A stretch of DNA of 64,000 nucleotides from positions 12,458,499-12,522,498 of the forward strand of contig JAKGHH010000006.1 in assembly GCA_022828595.1 (NCBI GenBank), in the 5' to 3' direction. Positions 24,662-38,390 of this stretch are shown here, piece by piece. This DNA is from Nelumbo lutea. Taxonomy: Eukaryota > Streptophyta > Magnoliopsida > Proteales > Nelumbonaceae. Made by a program: the position numbers and the translations under genes. How positions within the stretch are numbered: position 1 is the first letter of the stretch; the number at the start of each line of letters is the position of its first letter. The notes below the pieces were generated by a model. The model was not told the origin of the DNA, ran no database searches, and was given only the letters and a program-made list of their open reading frames with translations.

Positions 24662-25748
24662 CGATTTGCAAAATTTCCCTTAGGTTACCACATGGAGCTA
24701 ATAAAAAATGGAGGCAGATAAACATAAATCTGTCCTCTATTTTGGTTATTTCGGCTGCGTTTGTTTATGATGTAAACACCGATTCAATGTAAATATTTAC
24801 TCTGGTCTACTTTTCCCGCTGTTTGTTTATGGTTTAAACATGTTGCCAAAATCAATTTAAATTTGTGGGTATGTCAGAATTTCCCTCAATATAATATCGA
24901 AGTAAACTTTTACACTCCTTCTTATCAATGTAAACAAGCCTTATCGTTTGTACACACTTTTGAAGACCAACCCTTGAAAGAGCTCGACCAGAAAAGCAAC
25001 TACAATGGCTACTTGCTACACAGGTGGTTTCTACGTCAATTTCCTCTTATTTCCTAGATGGTAAGGGATTTCATAGTCGATCCTCTGATTTATTGGAAGA
25101 AATCAAGATCATAAGTATTAGAATCTCCAACAAGTGGACGATTGAACTCTCTTCTTCAACAACTGAACTCTGCTTTTGGAGAGAGAAAATGCAAGAGAAA
25201 GGAGAACGAAATCCAATAGCAGGACTAAGTGGGTTTCTAAGAATTTCATTTTACAGTCAACACAAGTAATGATTCATTTAGATTGCAATTCGGGTCGCTG
25301 ATCAATTTCAATCTACCACAGAAGACTACTGAAACTCACGAAGGTTCTTCTTTTGTTGAAGTTGTAACTTGTGAATTGGTTAGATTTTGGTTTGGGTGTT
25401 TGTGTTGAAATCGCCAAATTTGATGAACGCTATTTACTTGTTGATGTCACTCGACCTGGTTGCTCCCTCGTGTAAGATAACTCGGATGTTGATTCAGATG
25501 ATTCCTTGTCTGAGCTAAGCTGTGTTAGGCTGAGCTAGAAGTGACCGAGCTGATATTTTCTGCATAAAGGAGATTAGAGCGCCTGGATTGTCTTTATCCG
25601 GTGAGTGTAATTCGATGCTTAAGTCAGAAAGTGTTTTTAGATTTCTGAGAGGATGAGAGAGCTTAAGAGTATATAATCAATGGTCAGAGCCTTCTTGCAA
25701 TGGGTCTCACCTTCTTGTGGAGTCGTTTCCGCTTAGTTGGGCACATTA
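24662..25748 (-). repeat. Long-monomer insert 2
   Basis: Same replacement as insert 1 with a few changes: 4 bp longer overall, with a small expansion near 24955-24980 and a short loss near 25080. Two standard monomers separate it from insert 1. Confidence 0.9.
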
Positions 25749-27623
25749 AAATGTCGGTTATAGGATTTGTGCAGGGGTTATGGTTTGCCCGAATAACTAT
25801 GAAGCGTGCAATGTGGTAGGCCAGTCTAACGGTCGAGGTATTAACGTTCCGGAGATTTCGGGCTGGTAACATATTATCAGTCCAAGTCAACGGGTTCTCC
25901 TCGCAAATCGTTGTGGGTCCCTATAGCTCGACCGATTTCTAAGACTGGTTGTCGCGAGTTAGGGAACATGTCAATTCGGCTTGGCCGAGGTGGAGGTCGG
26001 CCTAGGTGAGGTGTTTCAGGATAACTTGCCAAGCTAGTTTGCTTATTCAATGCTGAGGTGTTACTTGATGGCCACGTGTCGTGAGGCGATTTGGAAGACC
26101 AACACTTGTGAACTCTACTTCTTGGTAAAAATCAAATATTGATCGATTTGAAAAGTAAAAGTCTCTTTTTGGATCTTTCCGATAAACCCATTTGTCTAAA
26201 TCAAAACAGAGCCAAGGCACACTGACCTGAACTAAAATTGGAACTGTATATTCCCGGCAATGCAGTCAAGTTTCCAATTGTTTTCAAATGCTCACAAAAT
26301 GTCGGTTATAGGATTTGTGCAGGGGTTATGGTTTGCCCGAATAACTATGAAGCGTGCAATGTGGTAGGCCAGTCTAACGGTCGAGGTATTAACGTTCCGG
26401 AGATTTCGGGCTGGTAACATATTATCAGTCCAAGTCAACGGGTTCTCCTCGCAAATCGTTGTGGGTCCCTATAGCTCGACCGATTTCTAAGACTGGTTGT
26501 CGCGAGTTAGGGAACATGTCAATTCGGCTTGGCCGAGGTGGAGGTCGGCCTAGGTGAGGTGTTTCAGGATAACTTGCCAAGCTAGTTTGCTTATTCAATG
26601 CTGAGGTGTTACTTGATGGCCACGTGTCGTGAGGCGATTTGGAAGACCAACACTTGTGAACTCTACTTCTTGGTAAAAATCAAATATTGATCGATTTGAA
26701 AAGTAAAAGTCTCTTTTTGGATCTTTCCGATAAACCCATTTGTCTAAATCAAAACAGAGCCAAGGCACACTGACCTGAACTAAAATTGGAACTGTATATT
26801 CCCGGCAATGCAGTCAAGTTTCCAATTGTTTTCAAATGCTCACAAAATGTCGGTTATAGGATTTGTGCAGGGGTTATGGTTTGCCCGAGTAACTATGAAG
26901 CGTGCAATGTGGTAGGCCAGTCTAACGGTCGAGGTATTAACGTTCCGGAGATTTCGGGCTGGTAACATATTATCAGTCCAAGTCAACGGGTTCTCCTCGC
27001 AAATCGTTGTGGGTCCCTATAGCTCGACCGATTTCTAAGACTGGTTGTCGCGAGTTAGGGAACATGTCAATTCGGCTTGGCCGAGGTGGAGGTCGGACTA
27101 GGTGAGGTGTTTCAGGATAACTTGCCAAGCTAGTTTGCTTATTCAATGCTGAGGTGTTACTTGATGGCCACGTGTCGTGAGGCGATTTGGAAGACAAACA
27201 CTTGTGAACTCTACTTCTTGGTAAAAATCAAATATTGATCGATTTGAAAAGTAAAAGTCTCTTTTTGGATCTTTCCGATAAACCCATTTGTCTAAATCAA
27301 AACAGAGCCAAGGCACACTGACCTGAACTAAAATTGGAACTGTATATTCCCGGCAATGCAGTCAAGTTTCCAATTGTTTTCAAATGCTCACAAAATGTCG
27401 GTTATAGGATTTGTGCAGGGGTTATGGTTTGCCCGAATAACTATGAAGCGTGCAATGTGGTAGGCCAGTCTAACGGTCGAGGTATTAACGTTCCGGAGAT
27501 TTCGGGCTGGTAACATATTATCAGTCCAAGTCAACGGGTTCTCCTCGCAAATCGTTGTGGGTCCCTATAGCTCGACCGATTTCTAAGACTGGTTGTCGCG
27601 AGTTAGGGAACATGTCAATTCGG

Positions 27624-28706
27624 CGATTTGCAAAATTTCCCTTAGGTTACCACATGGAGCTAATAAAAAATGGAGGCAGATAAACATAAATCTGTCCTCT
27701 ATTTTGGTTATTTCGGCTGCGTTTGTTTATGATGTAAACACCGATTCAATGTAAATATTTACTCTGGTCTACTTTTCCCGCTGTTTGTTTATGGTGTAAA
27801 CGTGTTGCCAAAATCAATTTAAATTTGTGGGTATGTCAGAATTTCCCTCAATATAATATCGAAGTAAACTTTTACACTCCTTCTTATCAATGTAAACAAG
27901 CCTTATCGTTTGTACACTTTGAAGACCACCTTGAAGAGCTCGACCAGAAAAGCAACTACAATGGCTACTTGCTACACAGGTGGTTTCTACGTCAATTTCC
28001 TCTTATTTCCTAGATGGTAAGGGATTTCATAGTCGATTCCTCTGATTTTTTTGGAAGAAATCAAGATCATAAGTATTAGAATCTCCAACAAGTGGACGAT
28101 TGAACTCTCTTCTTCAACAACTGAACTCTGCTTTTGGAGAGAGAAAATGCAAGAGAAAGGAGAACGAAATCCAATAGCAGGACTAAGTGGGTTTCTAAGA
28201 ATTTCATTTTACAGTCAACACAAGTAATGATTCATTTAGATTGCAATTCGGGTCGCTGATCAATTTCAATCTACCACAGAAGACTACTGAAACTCACGAA
28301 GGTTCTTCTTTTGTTGAAGTTGTAACTTGTGAATTGGTTAGATTTTGGTTTGGGTGTTTGTGTTGAAATTGCCAAATTTGATGAACGCTATTTACTTGTT
28401 GATGTCACTCGACCTGGTTGCTCCCTCGTGTAAGATAACTCGGATGTTGATTCAGATGATTCCTTGTCTGAGCTAAGCTGTGTTAGGCTGAGCTAGAAGT
28501 GACCGAGCTGATATTTTCTGCATAAAGGAGATTAGAGCGCCTGGATTGTCTTTATCCGGTGAGTGTAATTCGATGCTTAAGTCAGAAAGTGTTTTTAGAT
28601 TTCTGAGAGGATGAGAGAGCTTAAGAGTATATAATCAATGGTCAGAGCCTTCTTGCAATGGGTCTCACCTTCTTGTGGAGTCGTTTCCGCTTAGTTGGGC
28701 ACATTA
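27624..28706 (-). repeat. Long-monomer insert 3
   Basis: Same 1083-bp insert, closest by eye to insert 2 in shared point variants (GAGCTCGACCAG, GAGAAAATGC). Three standard monomers separate it from insert 2. Confidence 0.9.
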
Positions 28707-31129
28707 AAATGTCGGTTATAGGATTTGTGCAGGGGTTATGGTTTGCCCGAATAACTATGAAGCGTGCAATGTGGTAGGCCAGTCTAACGGTCGAGGTATT
28801 AACGTTCCGGAGATTTCGGGCTGGTAACATATTATCAGTCCAAGTCAACGGGTTCTCCTCGCAAATCGTTGTGGGTCCCTATAGCTCGACCGATTTCTAA
28901 GACTGGTTGTCGCGAGTTAGGGAACATGTCAATTCGGCTTGGCTGAGGTGGAGGTCGGCCTAGGTGAGGTGTTTCAGGATAACTTGCCAAGCTAGTTTGC
29001 TTACTCAATGCTGAGGTGTTACTTGATGGCCACGTGTCGTGAGGCGATTTGGAAGACCAACACTTGTGAACTCTACTTCTTGGTAAAAATCAAATATTGA
29101 TCGATTTGAAAAGTAAAAGTCTCTTTTTGGATCTTTCCGATAAACCCATTTGTCTAAATCAAAACAGAGCCAAGGCACACTGACCTGAACTAAAATTGGA
29201 ACTGTATATTCCCGGCAATGCAGTCAAGTTTCCAATTGTTTTCAAATGCTCACAAAATGTCGGTTATAGGATTTGTGCAGGGGTTATGGTTTGCCCGAAT
29301 AACTATGAAGCGTGCAATGTGGTAGGCCAGTCTAACGGTCGAGGTATTAACGTTCCGGAGATTTCGGGCTGGTAACATATTATCAGTCCAAGTCAACGGG
29401 TTCTCCTCGCAAATCGTTGTGGGTCCCTATAGCTCGACCGATTTCTAAGACTGGTTGTCGCGAGTTAGGGAACATGTCAATTCGGCTTGGCCGAGGTGGA
29501 GGTCGGCCAAGGTGAGGTGTTTCAGGATAACTTGCCAAGCTAGTTTGCTTACTCAATGCTGAGGTGTTACTTGATGGCCACGTGTCGTGAGGCGATTTGG
29601 AAGACCAACACTTGTGAACTCTACTTCTTGGTAAAAATCAAATATTGATCGATTTGAAAAGTAAAAGTCTCTTTTTGGATCTTTCCGATAAACCCATTTG
29701 TCTAAATCAAAACAGAGCCAAGGCACACTGACCTGAACTAAAATTGGAACTGTATATTCCCAGCAATGCAATCAAGTTTCCAATTGTTTTCAAATGCTCA
29801 CTAAATGTCGGTTATAGGATTTGTGCAGGGGTTATGGTTTGCCCGAATAACTATGAAGCGTGCAAAGTGGTAGGCCAGTCTAACGGTCGAGGCATTAACG
29901 TTCAGGAGATTTCGGGCTGGTAACATATTATCAGTCCAAGTCAACGGGTTCTCCTCGCAAATCGTTGTGGGTCCCTATAGCTCGACCGATTTCTAAGACT
30001 GGTTGTCGCGAGTTAGGGAACATGTCAATTCGGCTTGGCCGAGGTGGAGGTCGGCCAAGGTGAGGTGTTTCAGGATAACTTGCCAAGCTAGTTTGCTTAC
30101 TCAATGCTGAGGTGTTACTTGATGGCCACGTGTCGTGAGGCGATTTGGAAGACCAACACTTGTGAACTCTACTTCTTGGTAAAAATCAAATATTGATCGA
30201 TTTGAAAAGTAAAAGTCTCTTTTTGGATCTTTCCGATAAACCCATTTGTCTAAATCAAAACAGAGCCAAGGCACACTGACCTGAACTAAAATTGGAACTG
30301 TATATTCCCGGCAATGCAGTCAAGTTTCCAATTGTTTTCAAATGCTCACAAAATGTCGGTTATAGGATTTGTGCAGGGGTTATGGTTTGCCCGAATAACT
30401 ATGAAGCGTGCAATGTGGTAGGCCAGTCTAACGGTCGAGGTATTAACGTTCCGGAGATTTTGGGCTGGTAACATTTTATCAGTCCAAATCAACGCGTTCT
30501 CCTCGCAAATCGTTGTGGGTCCCTATAGCTCGACCGATTTCTAAGACTGGTTGTCGCGAGTTAGGGAACATGTCAATTCGGCTTGGCCGAGGTGGAGGTC
30601 GGCCTAGGTGAGGTGTTTCAGGATAACTTGCCAAGCTAGTTTGCTTATTCAATGCTGAGGTGTTACTTGATGGCCACGTGTCGTGAGGCGATTTGGAAGA
30701 CAAACACTTGTGAACTCTACTTCTTGGTAAAAATCAAATATTGATCGATTTGAAAAGTAAAAGTCTCTTTTTGGATCTTTCCGATAAACCCATTTGTCTA
30801 AATCAAAACAGAGCCAAGGCACACTGACCTGAACTAAAATTGGAACTGTATATTCCCGGCAATGCAGTCAAGTTTCCAATTGTTTTCAAATGCTCACAAA
30901 ATGTCGGTTATAGGATTTGTGCAGGGGTTATGGTTTGCCCGAATAACTATGAAGCGTGCAATGTGGTAGGCCAGTCTAACGGTCGAGGTATTAACGTTCC
31001 GGAGATTTCGGGCTGGTAACATATTATCAGTCCAAGTCAACGGGTTCTCCTCGCAAATCGTTGTGGGTCCCTATAGCTCGACCGATTTCTAAGACTGGCT
31101 GTCACGAGTTAGGGAACATGTCAATTCGG

Positions 31130-32212
31130 CGATTTGCAAAATTTCCCTTAGGTTACCACATGGAGCTAATAAAAAATGGAGGCAGATAAACATAAATCTG
31201 TCCTCTATTTTGGTTATTTCGGCTGCATTTGTTTATGTTGTAAACACCGATTCAATGTAAATATTTACTCTGGTCTACTTTTCCCGCTGTTTGTTTATGG
31301 TGTAAACATGTTGCCAAAATCAATTTAAATTTGTGGGTATGTCAGAATTTCCCTCAATATAATATCGAAGTAAACTTTTACACTCCTTCTTATCAATGTA
31401 AACAAGCCTTATCGTTTGTAAACTTTGAAGACCACCTTGAAGAGCTCCACCAGAAAAGCAACTACAATGGCTACTTGCTACACAGGTGGTTTCTACCTCA
31501 ATTTCCTCTGATTTCCTAGATGGTAAGGGATTTCATAGTCGATTCCTCTGATTTTTTTGGAAGAAATCAAGATCATAAGTATTAGAATCTCCAACAAGTG
31601 GACGATTGAACTCTCTTCTTCAACAACTGAACTCTGCTTTTGGAGAGAGAAATTGCAAGAGAAAGGAGAACGAAATCCAATAGCAGGACTAAGTGGGTTT
31701 CTAAGAATTTCATTTTACAGTCAACACAAGTAATGATTCATTTAGATTGCAATTCGAGTCGCTGATCAATTTCAATCTACCACAGAAGACTACTGAAACT
31801 CACGAAGGTTCTTCTTTTGTTGAAGTTGTAACTTGTGAATTGGTTAGATTCTGGTTTGGGTGTTTGTGTTGAAATCGCCAAATTTGATGAACGCTATTTA
31901 CTTGTTGATGTCACTCGACCTGGTTGCTCCCTCGTGTAAGATAACTCGGATGTTGATTCAGATGATTCCTTGTCTGAGCTAAGCTGTGTTAGGCTGAGCT
32001 AGAAGTGACCGAGCTGATATTTTCTGCATAAAGGAGATTAGAGCGCCTGGATTGTCTTTATCCGGTGAGTGTAATTCGATGCTTAAGTCAGAGAGTGTTT
32101 TTAGATTTCTGAGAGGATGAGAGAGCTTAAGAGTATATAATCAATGGTCAGAGCCTTCTTGCAATGGGTCTCACCTTCTTGTGGAGTCGTTTCCGCTTAG
32201 TTGGGCACATTA
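31130..32212 (-). repeat. Long-monomer insert 4
   Basis: Same 1083-bp insert, sharing GAGCTCCACC and GAGAAATTGC with insert 1. Four standard monomers separate it from insert 3, and about 11 standard monomers follow before the LARD at 38391. Confidence 0.9.
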
Positions 32213-35200
32213 AAATGTCGGTTATAGGATTTGTGCAGGGGTTATGGTTTGCCCGAATAACTATGAAGCGTGCAATGTGGTAGGCCAGTCTAACGGTCGA
32301 GGTATTAACGTTCCGGAGATTTCGGGCTGATAACATATTATCAGTCCAAGTCAACGGGTTCTCCTCGCAAATCGTTGTGGGTCCCTATAGCTCGACCGAT
32401 TTCTAAGACTGGTTGTCGCGAGTTAGGGAACATGTCAATTCGGCTTGGCCGAGGTGGAGGTCGGCCTAGGTGAGGTGTTTCAGGATAACTTGCCAAGCTA
32501 GTTTGCTTATTCAATGCTGAGGTGTTACTTGATGGCCACGTGTCGTGAGGCGATTTGGAAGACCAACACTTGTGAACTCTACTTCTTGGTAAAAATCAAA
32601 AATTGATCGATTTGAAAAGTAAAAGTCTCTTTTTGGATCTTTCCGATAAACCCATTTGTCTAAATCAAAACAGAGCAAAGGCACACTGACCTGAACTAAA
32701 ATTGGAACTGTATATTCCCGGCAATGCAGTCAAGTTTCCAATTGTTTTCAAATGCTCACAAAATGTAGGTTATAGGATTTGTGCAGGGGTTATGGTTTGC
32801 CCGAGTAACTATGAAGCGTGCAATGTGGTAGGCCAGTCTAACGGTCGAGGATTTAACGTTCCGGAGATTTCGGGCTGGTAACATTTTATCAGTCCAAGTC
32901 AACGGGTTCTCCTCGCAAATCGTTGTGGGTCCCTATAGCTCGACCGATTTCTAAGACTGGTTGTCGCGAGTTAGGGAACATGTCAATTCGGCTTGGCCGA
33001 GGTGGAGGTCGGACTAGGTGAGGTGTTTCAGGATAACTTGCCAAGCTAGTTTGCTTATTCAATGCTGAGGTGTTACTTGATGGCCACGTGTCGTGAGGCG
33101 ATTTGGAAGACAAACACTTGTGAACTCTACTTCTTGGTAAAAATCAAATATTGATCGATTTGAAAAGTAAAAGTCTCTTTTTGGATCTTTCCGATAAACC
33201 CATTTGTCTAAATCAAAACAGAGCCAAGGCACACTGACCTGAACTAAAATTGGAACTGTATATTCCCGGCAATGCAGTCAAGTTTCCAATTGTTTTCAAA
33301 TGCTCACAAAATGTCGGTTATAGGATTTGTGCAGGGGTTATGGTTTGCCCGAGTAACTATGAAGCGTGCAATGTGGTAGGCCAGTCTAACGGTCGAGGTA
33401 TTAACGTTCCGGAGATTTCGGGCTGGTAACATATTATCAGTCCAAGTCAACGGGTTCTCCTCGCAAATCGTTGTGGGTCCCTATAGCTAGACCGATTTCT
33501 AAGACTGGTTGTCGCGAGTTAGGGAACATGTCAATTCGGCTTGGCCGAGGTGGAGGTCGGCCTACGTGAGGTGTTTCAGGATAACTTGCCAAGCTAGTTT
33601 GCTTATTCAATGCTGAGGTGTTACTTGATGGCCACGTGTCGTGAGGCGATTTGGAAGACAAACACTTGTGAACTCTACTTCTTGGTAAAAATCAAATATT
33701 GATCGATTTGAAAAGTAAAAGTCTCTTTTTGGATCTTTCCGATAAACCCATTTGTCTAAATCAAAACAGAGCCAAGGCACACTGACCTGAACTAAAATTG
33801 GAACTGTATATTCCCGGCAATGCAATCAAGTTTCCAATTGTTTTCAAATGCTCACAAAATGTCGGTTATAGGATTTGTGCAGGGGTTATGGTTTGCCCGA
33901 GTAACTATGAAGCGTGCAATGTGGTAGTCCAGTCTAACGGTCGAGGTATTAACGTTCCGGAGATTTCGGGCTGGTAACATTTTATCAGTCCAAGTCAACG
34001 GGTTCTCCTCGCAAATCGTTGTGGGTCTCTATAGCTCGACCGATTTCTAAGACTCGTTGTCGCGAGTTAGGGAACATGTCAATTCGGCTTGGCCGAGGTG
34101 GAGGTCGGCCAAGGTGAGGTGTTTCAGGATAATTTGCCAAGCTAGTTTGCTTACTCAATGCTGAGGTGTTACTTGATGGCCACGTGTCGTGAGGCGATTT
34201 GGAAGACCAACACTTGTGAACTCTACTTCTTGGTAAAAATCAAATATTGATCGATTTGAAAAGTAAAAGTCTCTTTTTGGATCTTTCCGATAAACCCATT
34301 TGTCTAAATCAAAACAGAGCCAAGGCACACTGACCTGAACTAAAATTGGAACTGTATATTCCCGGCAATGCAGTCAAGTTTCCAATTGTTTTCAAATGCT
34401 CACAAAATGTCGGTTATAGGATTTGTGCAGGGGTTATGGTTTGCCCGAATAACTATGAAGCGTGCAAAGTGGTAGGCCAGTCTAACGGTCGAGGTATTAA
34501 CGTTCCGGAGATTTCGGGCTGGTAACATATTATCAGTCCAAGTCAACGGGTTCTCCTCGCAAATCGTTGTGGGTCCCTATAGCTCGACCGATTTCTAAGA
34601 CTGGTTGTCGCGAGTTAGGGAACATGTCAATTCGGCTTTGCCGAGGTGGAGGTCGGCCTAGGTGAGGTGTTTCAGGATAACTTGCCAAGCTAGTTTGCTT
34701 ACTCAATGCTGAGGTGTTACTTGATGGCCACGTGTCGTGAGGCGATTTGGAAGACCAACACTTGTGAACTCTACTTCTTGGTAAAAATCAAATATTGATC
34801 GATTTGAAAAGTAAAAGTCTCTTTTTGGATCTTTCCGATAAACCCATTTGTCTAAATCAAAACAGAGCCAAGGCACACTGACCTGAACTAAAATTGGAAC
34901 TGTATATTCCCGGCAATGCAGTCAAGTTTCCAATTGTTTTCAAATGCTCACAAAATGTCGGTTATAGGATTTGTGCAGGGGTTATGGTTTGCCCGAATAA
35001 CTATGAAGCGTGCAATGTGGTAGGCCAGTCTAACGGTCGAGGTATTAACGTTCCGGAGATTTCGGGCTGGTAACATATTATCAGTCCAAGTCAACGGCTT
35101 CTCCACGCAAATCGTTGTGGTCCCTATAGCTCGACTGATTTCTTAGACTAGTTGTCGCGAGTTAGGGAACATGTCAATTCAACTTGGCCGAGGTGGAGGT

Positions 35201-36245
35201 CGGCCTAGGTGAGGTGTTTCAGGATAACTTGCCAAGCTAGTTTGCTTACTCAATGCTGAGGTGTTACTTGATGGCCACGTGTCGTGAGGCGATTTGGAAG
35301 ACCAACACTTGTGAACTCTACATCTAGGTAAAAATCAAATATTGATCGATTTGAAAAGTAAAAGTCTCTTTTTGGATCTTTCCGAAAAACCCATTTGTCT
35401 AAATGAAAACAGAGCCAAGGCACACTGACCTGAACTAAAATTGGAACTGTATATTCCCGGCAATGCAGTCAAGTTTCCAATTGTTTTCAAATGCTCACAA
35501 AATGTCGGTTATAGGATTTGTGCAGGGGTTATGGTTTGCCCGAATAACTATGAAGCGTGCAAAGTGGTAGGCCAGTCTAACGGTCGAGGTATTAACGTTC
35601 CGGAGATTTCGGGCTGGTAACATATTATCAGTCCAAGTCAACGGGTTCTCCTCGCAAATCGTTGTGGGTCCCTATAGCTCGACCGATTTCTAAGACTGGT
35701 TGTCGCGAGTTAGGGAACATGTCAATTCGGCTTGGCCGAGGTGGAGGTCGGCCAAGGTGAGGTGTTTCAGGATAACTTGCCAAGCTAGTTTGCTTACTCA
35801 ATGCTGAGGTGTTACTTGATGGCCACGTGTCGTGAGGCGATTTGGAAGACCAACACTTGTGAACTCTACTTCTTGGTAAAAATCAAATATTGATCGATTT
35901 GAAAAGTAAAAGTCTCTTTTTGGATCTTTCCGATAAACCCATTTGTCTAAATCAAAACAGCGCCAAGGCACACTGACCTGAACAAAAATTGGAACTTTAT
36001 ATTCCCGGCAATGCAGTCAAGTTTCCAATTGTTTTCAAATGCTCACAAAATGTCGGTTATAGGATTTGTGCAGGGGTTATGGTTTGCCCGAATAACTATG
36101 AAGCGTGCAATGTGGTAGGCCAGTCTAACGGTCGAGGTATTAACGTTCCGGAGATTTCGGGCTGGTAACATATTATCAGTCCAAGTCAACGGGTTCTCCT
36201 CGCAAATCGTTGTGGGTCCCTATAGCTCGACCGATTTCTAAGACT

Positions 36246-38390
36246 GGTTGTTGCGAGTTAGGGAACATGTCAATTCGGCTTGGCCGAGGTAGCGGTCGGC
36301 CTAGGTGAGGTGTTTCAGGATAACTTGCCAAGCTAGTTTGCTTACTCAATGCTGAGGTGTTACTTGATGGCCACGTGTCGTAAGGCGATTTGGAAGACCA
36401 ACACTTGTGAACTCTACTTCTTGGTAAAAATCAAATACTGATCGATTTGAAAAGTAAAAGTCTCTTTTTGGATCTTTCCGATAAACCCATTTGTCTAAAT
36501 CAAAACAGAGCCAAGGCACACTGACCTGAACTAAAATTGGAACTGTATATTCCCGGCAATGCAGTCAAGTTTCCAATTGTTTTCAAATGCTCACAAAATG
36601 TCGGTTATAGGATTTGTGCAGGGGTTATGGTTTGCCCGAATAACTATGAAGCGTGCAATGTGGTAGGCCAGTCTAACGGTCGAGGTATTAACGTTCCGAA
36701 GATTTTGGGCTGGTAACATTTTATCAGTCCAAATCAACGCGTTCTCCTCGCAAATCGTTGTGGGTCCCTATAGCTCGACCGATTTCTAAGACTGGTTGTC
36801 GCGAGTTAGGGAACATGTCAATTCGGCTTGGCCAAGGTGGAGGTCGGCCTAGGTGAGGTGTTTCAGGATAACTTGCCAAGCTAGTTTGCTTACTCAATGC
36901 TGAGGTGTTACTTGATGGCCACGTGTCGTGAGGCGATTTGGAAGACCAACACTTGTGAACTCTACTTCTTGGTAAAAATCAAATATTGATCGATTTGAAA
37001 AGTAAAAGTCTCTTTTTGGATCTTTCCGATAAACCCATTTGTCTAAATCAAAACAGAGCCAAGGCACACTGACCTGAACTAAAATTGGAACTGTATATTC
37101 CCGGCAATGCAGTCAAGTTTCCAATTGTTTTCAAATGCTCACAAAATGTCGGTTATAGGATTTGTGCAGGGGTTATGGTTTGCCCGAGTAACTATGAAGT
37201 GTGCAATGTGGTAGGCCAGTCTAACGGTCGAGGTATTAACGTTCCGGAGATTTCGGGCTGGGAACATATTATCAGTCCAAGTCAACGATTTCTCCTCGCA
37301 AATCGTTGTGGGTCCCTATAGCTCGACCGATTTCTAAGACTGGTTGTCGCGAGTTAGGAAACATGTCAATTCGGCTTGGCCGAGGTGGAGGTTGGCCAAG
37401 GTGAGGCGTTTCAGGATAACTTGCCAAGCTAGTTTGCTTACTCATTGCTGAGGTGTTACTTGATGGCCACGTGTCGTGAGGCGATTTGGAAGACCAACAC
37501 TTGTGAACTCTACTTCTTGGTAAAAATCAAATATTGATCGATTTGAAAAGTAAAAGTCTATTTTTGGATCTTTCCGATAAACCCATTTGTCTAAATCAAA
37601 ACAGAGCCAAGGCACACTGACCTGAACTAAAATTGGAACTGTATATTCCCGGCAATGCAGTCAAATTTCCAATTGTTTTCAAATGCTCACAAAATGTCGG
37701 TTATAGGATTTGTGCAGGGGTTATGGTTTGCCCGAGTAACTATGAAGTGTGCAATGTGGTAGGCCAGTCTAACGGTCGAGGTATTAACGTTCCGGAGATT
37801 TCGGGCTGGGAACATATTATCAGTCCAAGTCAACGGGTTCTCCTCGCAAATCGTTGTGGGTCCCTATAGCTCGACCGATTTCTAAGACTGGTTGTCGCGA
37901 GTTAGGGAACATGTCAATTCGGCTTGGCCGAGGTGGAGGTCGGCCAAGGTGAGGTGTTTCAGGATAACTTGCCAAGCTAGTTTGCTTACTCAATGCTGAG
38001 GTGTTACTTGATGGCCACGTGTCGTGAGGCGATTTGGAAGACCAACACTTGTGAACTCTACTTCTTGGTAAAAATCAAATATTGATCGATTTGAAAAGTA
38101 AAAGTCTCTTTTTGGATCTTTCCGAAAAACCCATTTGTCTAAATCAAAACAGAGCCAAGGCACACTGAGCTGAACTAAAATTGGAACTGTATATTCCCGG
38201 CAATGCAGTCAAGTTTCCAATTGTTTTCAAATGCTCACAAAATGTCGGTTATAGGATTTGTGCAGGGGTTATGGTTTGCCCGAATAACTATGAAGCGTGC
38301 AATGTGGTAGGCCAGTCTAACGGTCGAGGTATTAACATTCCAGAGATTTCGGGCTGGTAACATATTATCAGTCCAAGTCAACGGGTTCTC
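36246..38390 (-). repeat. Mirror copy of + array block 10168-12312
   Basis: Rare variants occur at mirrored positions with a constant coordinate sum of 48558. Examples are CAAATACTGATC (36432-36443) opposite GATCAGTATTTG (12115-12126), GGTTGTTGCGAG (36246) opposite CTCGCAACAACC (12301), and GCTTACTCATTG (37436-37447) opposite CAATGAGTAAGC (11111-11122). Further shared variants are GTCTATTTTTGG, CTGGGAACAT and ACACTGAGCTG. Private differences such as GGTAGCGGTCGG at about 36290 show that the copies have since diverged. Confidence 0.85.
38386..38390 (-). other. Displaced half of target duplication (TTCTC)
   Basis: TTCTC directly precedes the second LARD's TGATGAAC and is the reverse complement of GAGAA at 12908-12912. 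In monomer coordinates the two flanks overlap by exactly these five bases, as a target site duplication would. Confidence 0.65.

Larger units (their letters stand above)
22036..38390 (-). repeat. 548-bp satellite array, reverse orientation, with long variants
   Basis: Same monomer as the left array but reverse complemented. It starts mid-monomer at 22036 and ends mid-monomer at 38390. About 20 standard 548-bp monomers are mixed with four long ones of about 1.31 kb. Monomers are visibly more varied than in 1-9800: for example GCAAAGTGG versus GCAATGTGG, TAACATTTTATC versus TAACATATTATC, and a heavily changed monomer at 35.09-35.40 kb with a 1-bp loss. Repeated 60-80-residue frames here are by-products of the monomer. 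Confidence 0.96.

Noticed and set aside
22036..38390. Many repeated 62-78-residue open frames in the satellite
   Set aside because: They recur with the 548-bp or long-monomer period, match no domain, and change with single monomer variants. They follow from the repeat and are not genes.
1..38390. rDNA spacer or telomeric repeat
   Set aside because: No rRNA coding sequence, no 5S-type box and no TTTAGGG repeats were seen.
38386..38390. Independent LARD2 insertion at the same monomer position by chance
   Set aside because: Possible, but it needs the same phase out of 548 with an exact 5-bp overlap, and it does not explain the orientation switch or the mirrored monomer order. Kept only as the alternative hypothesis.
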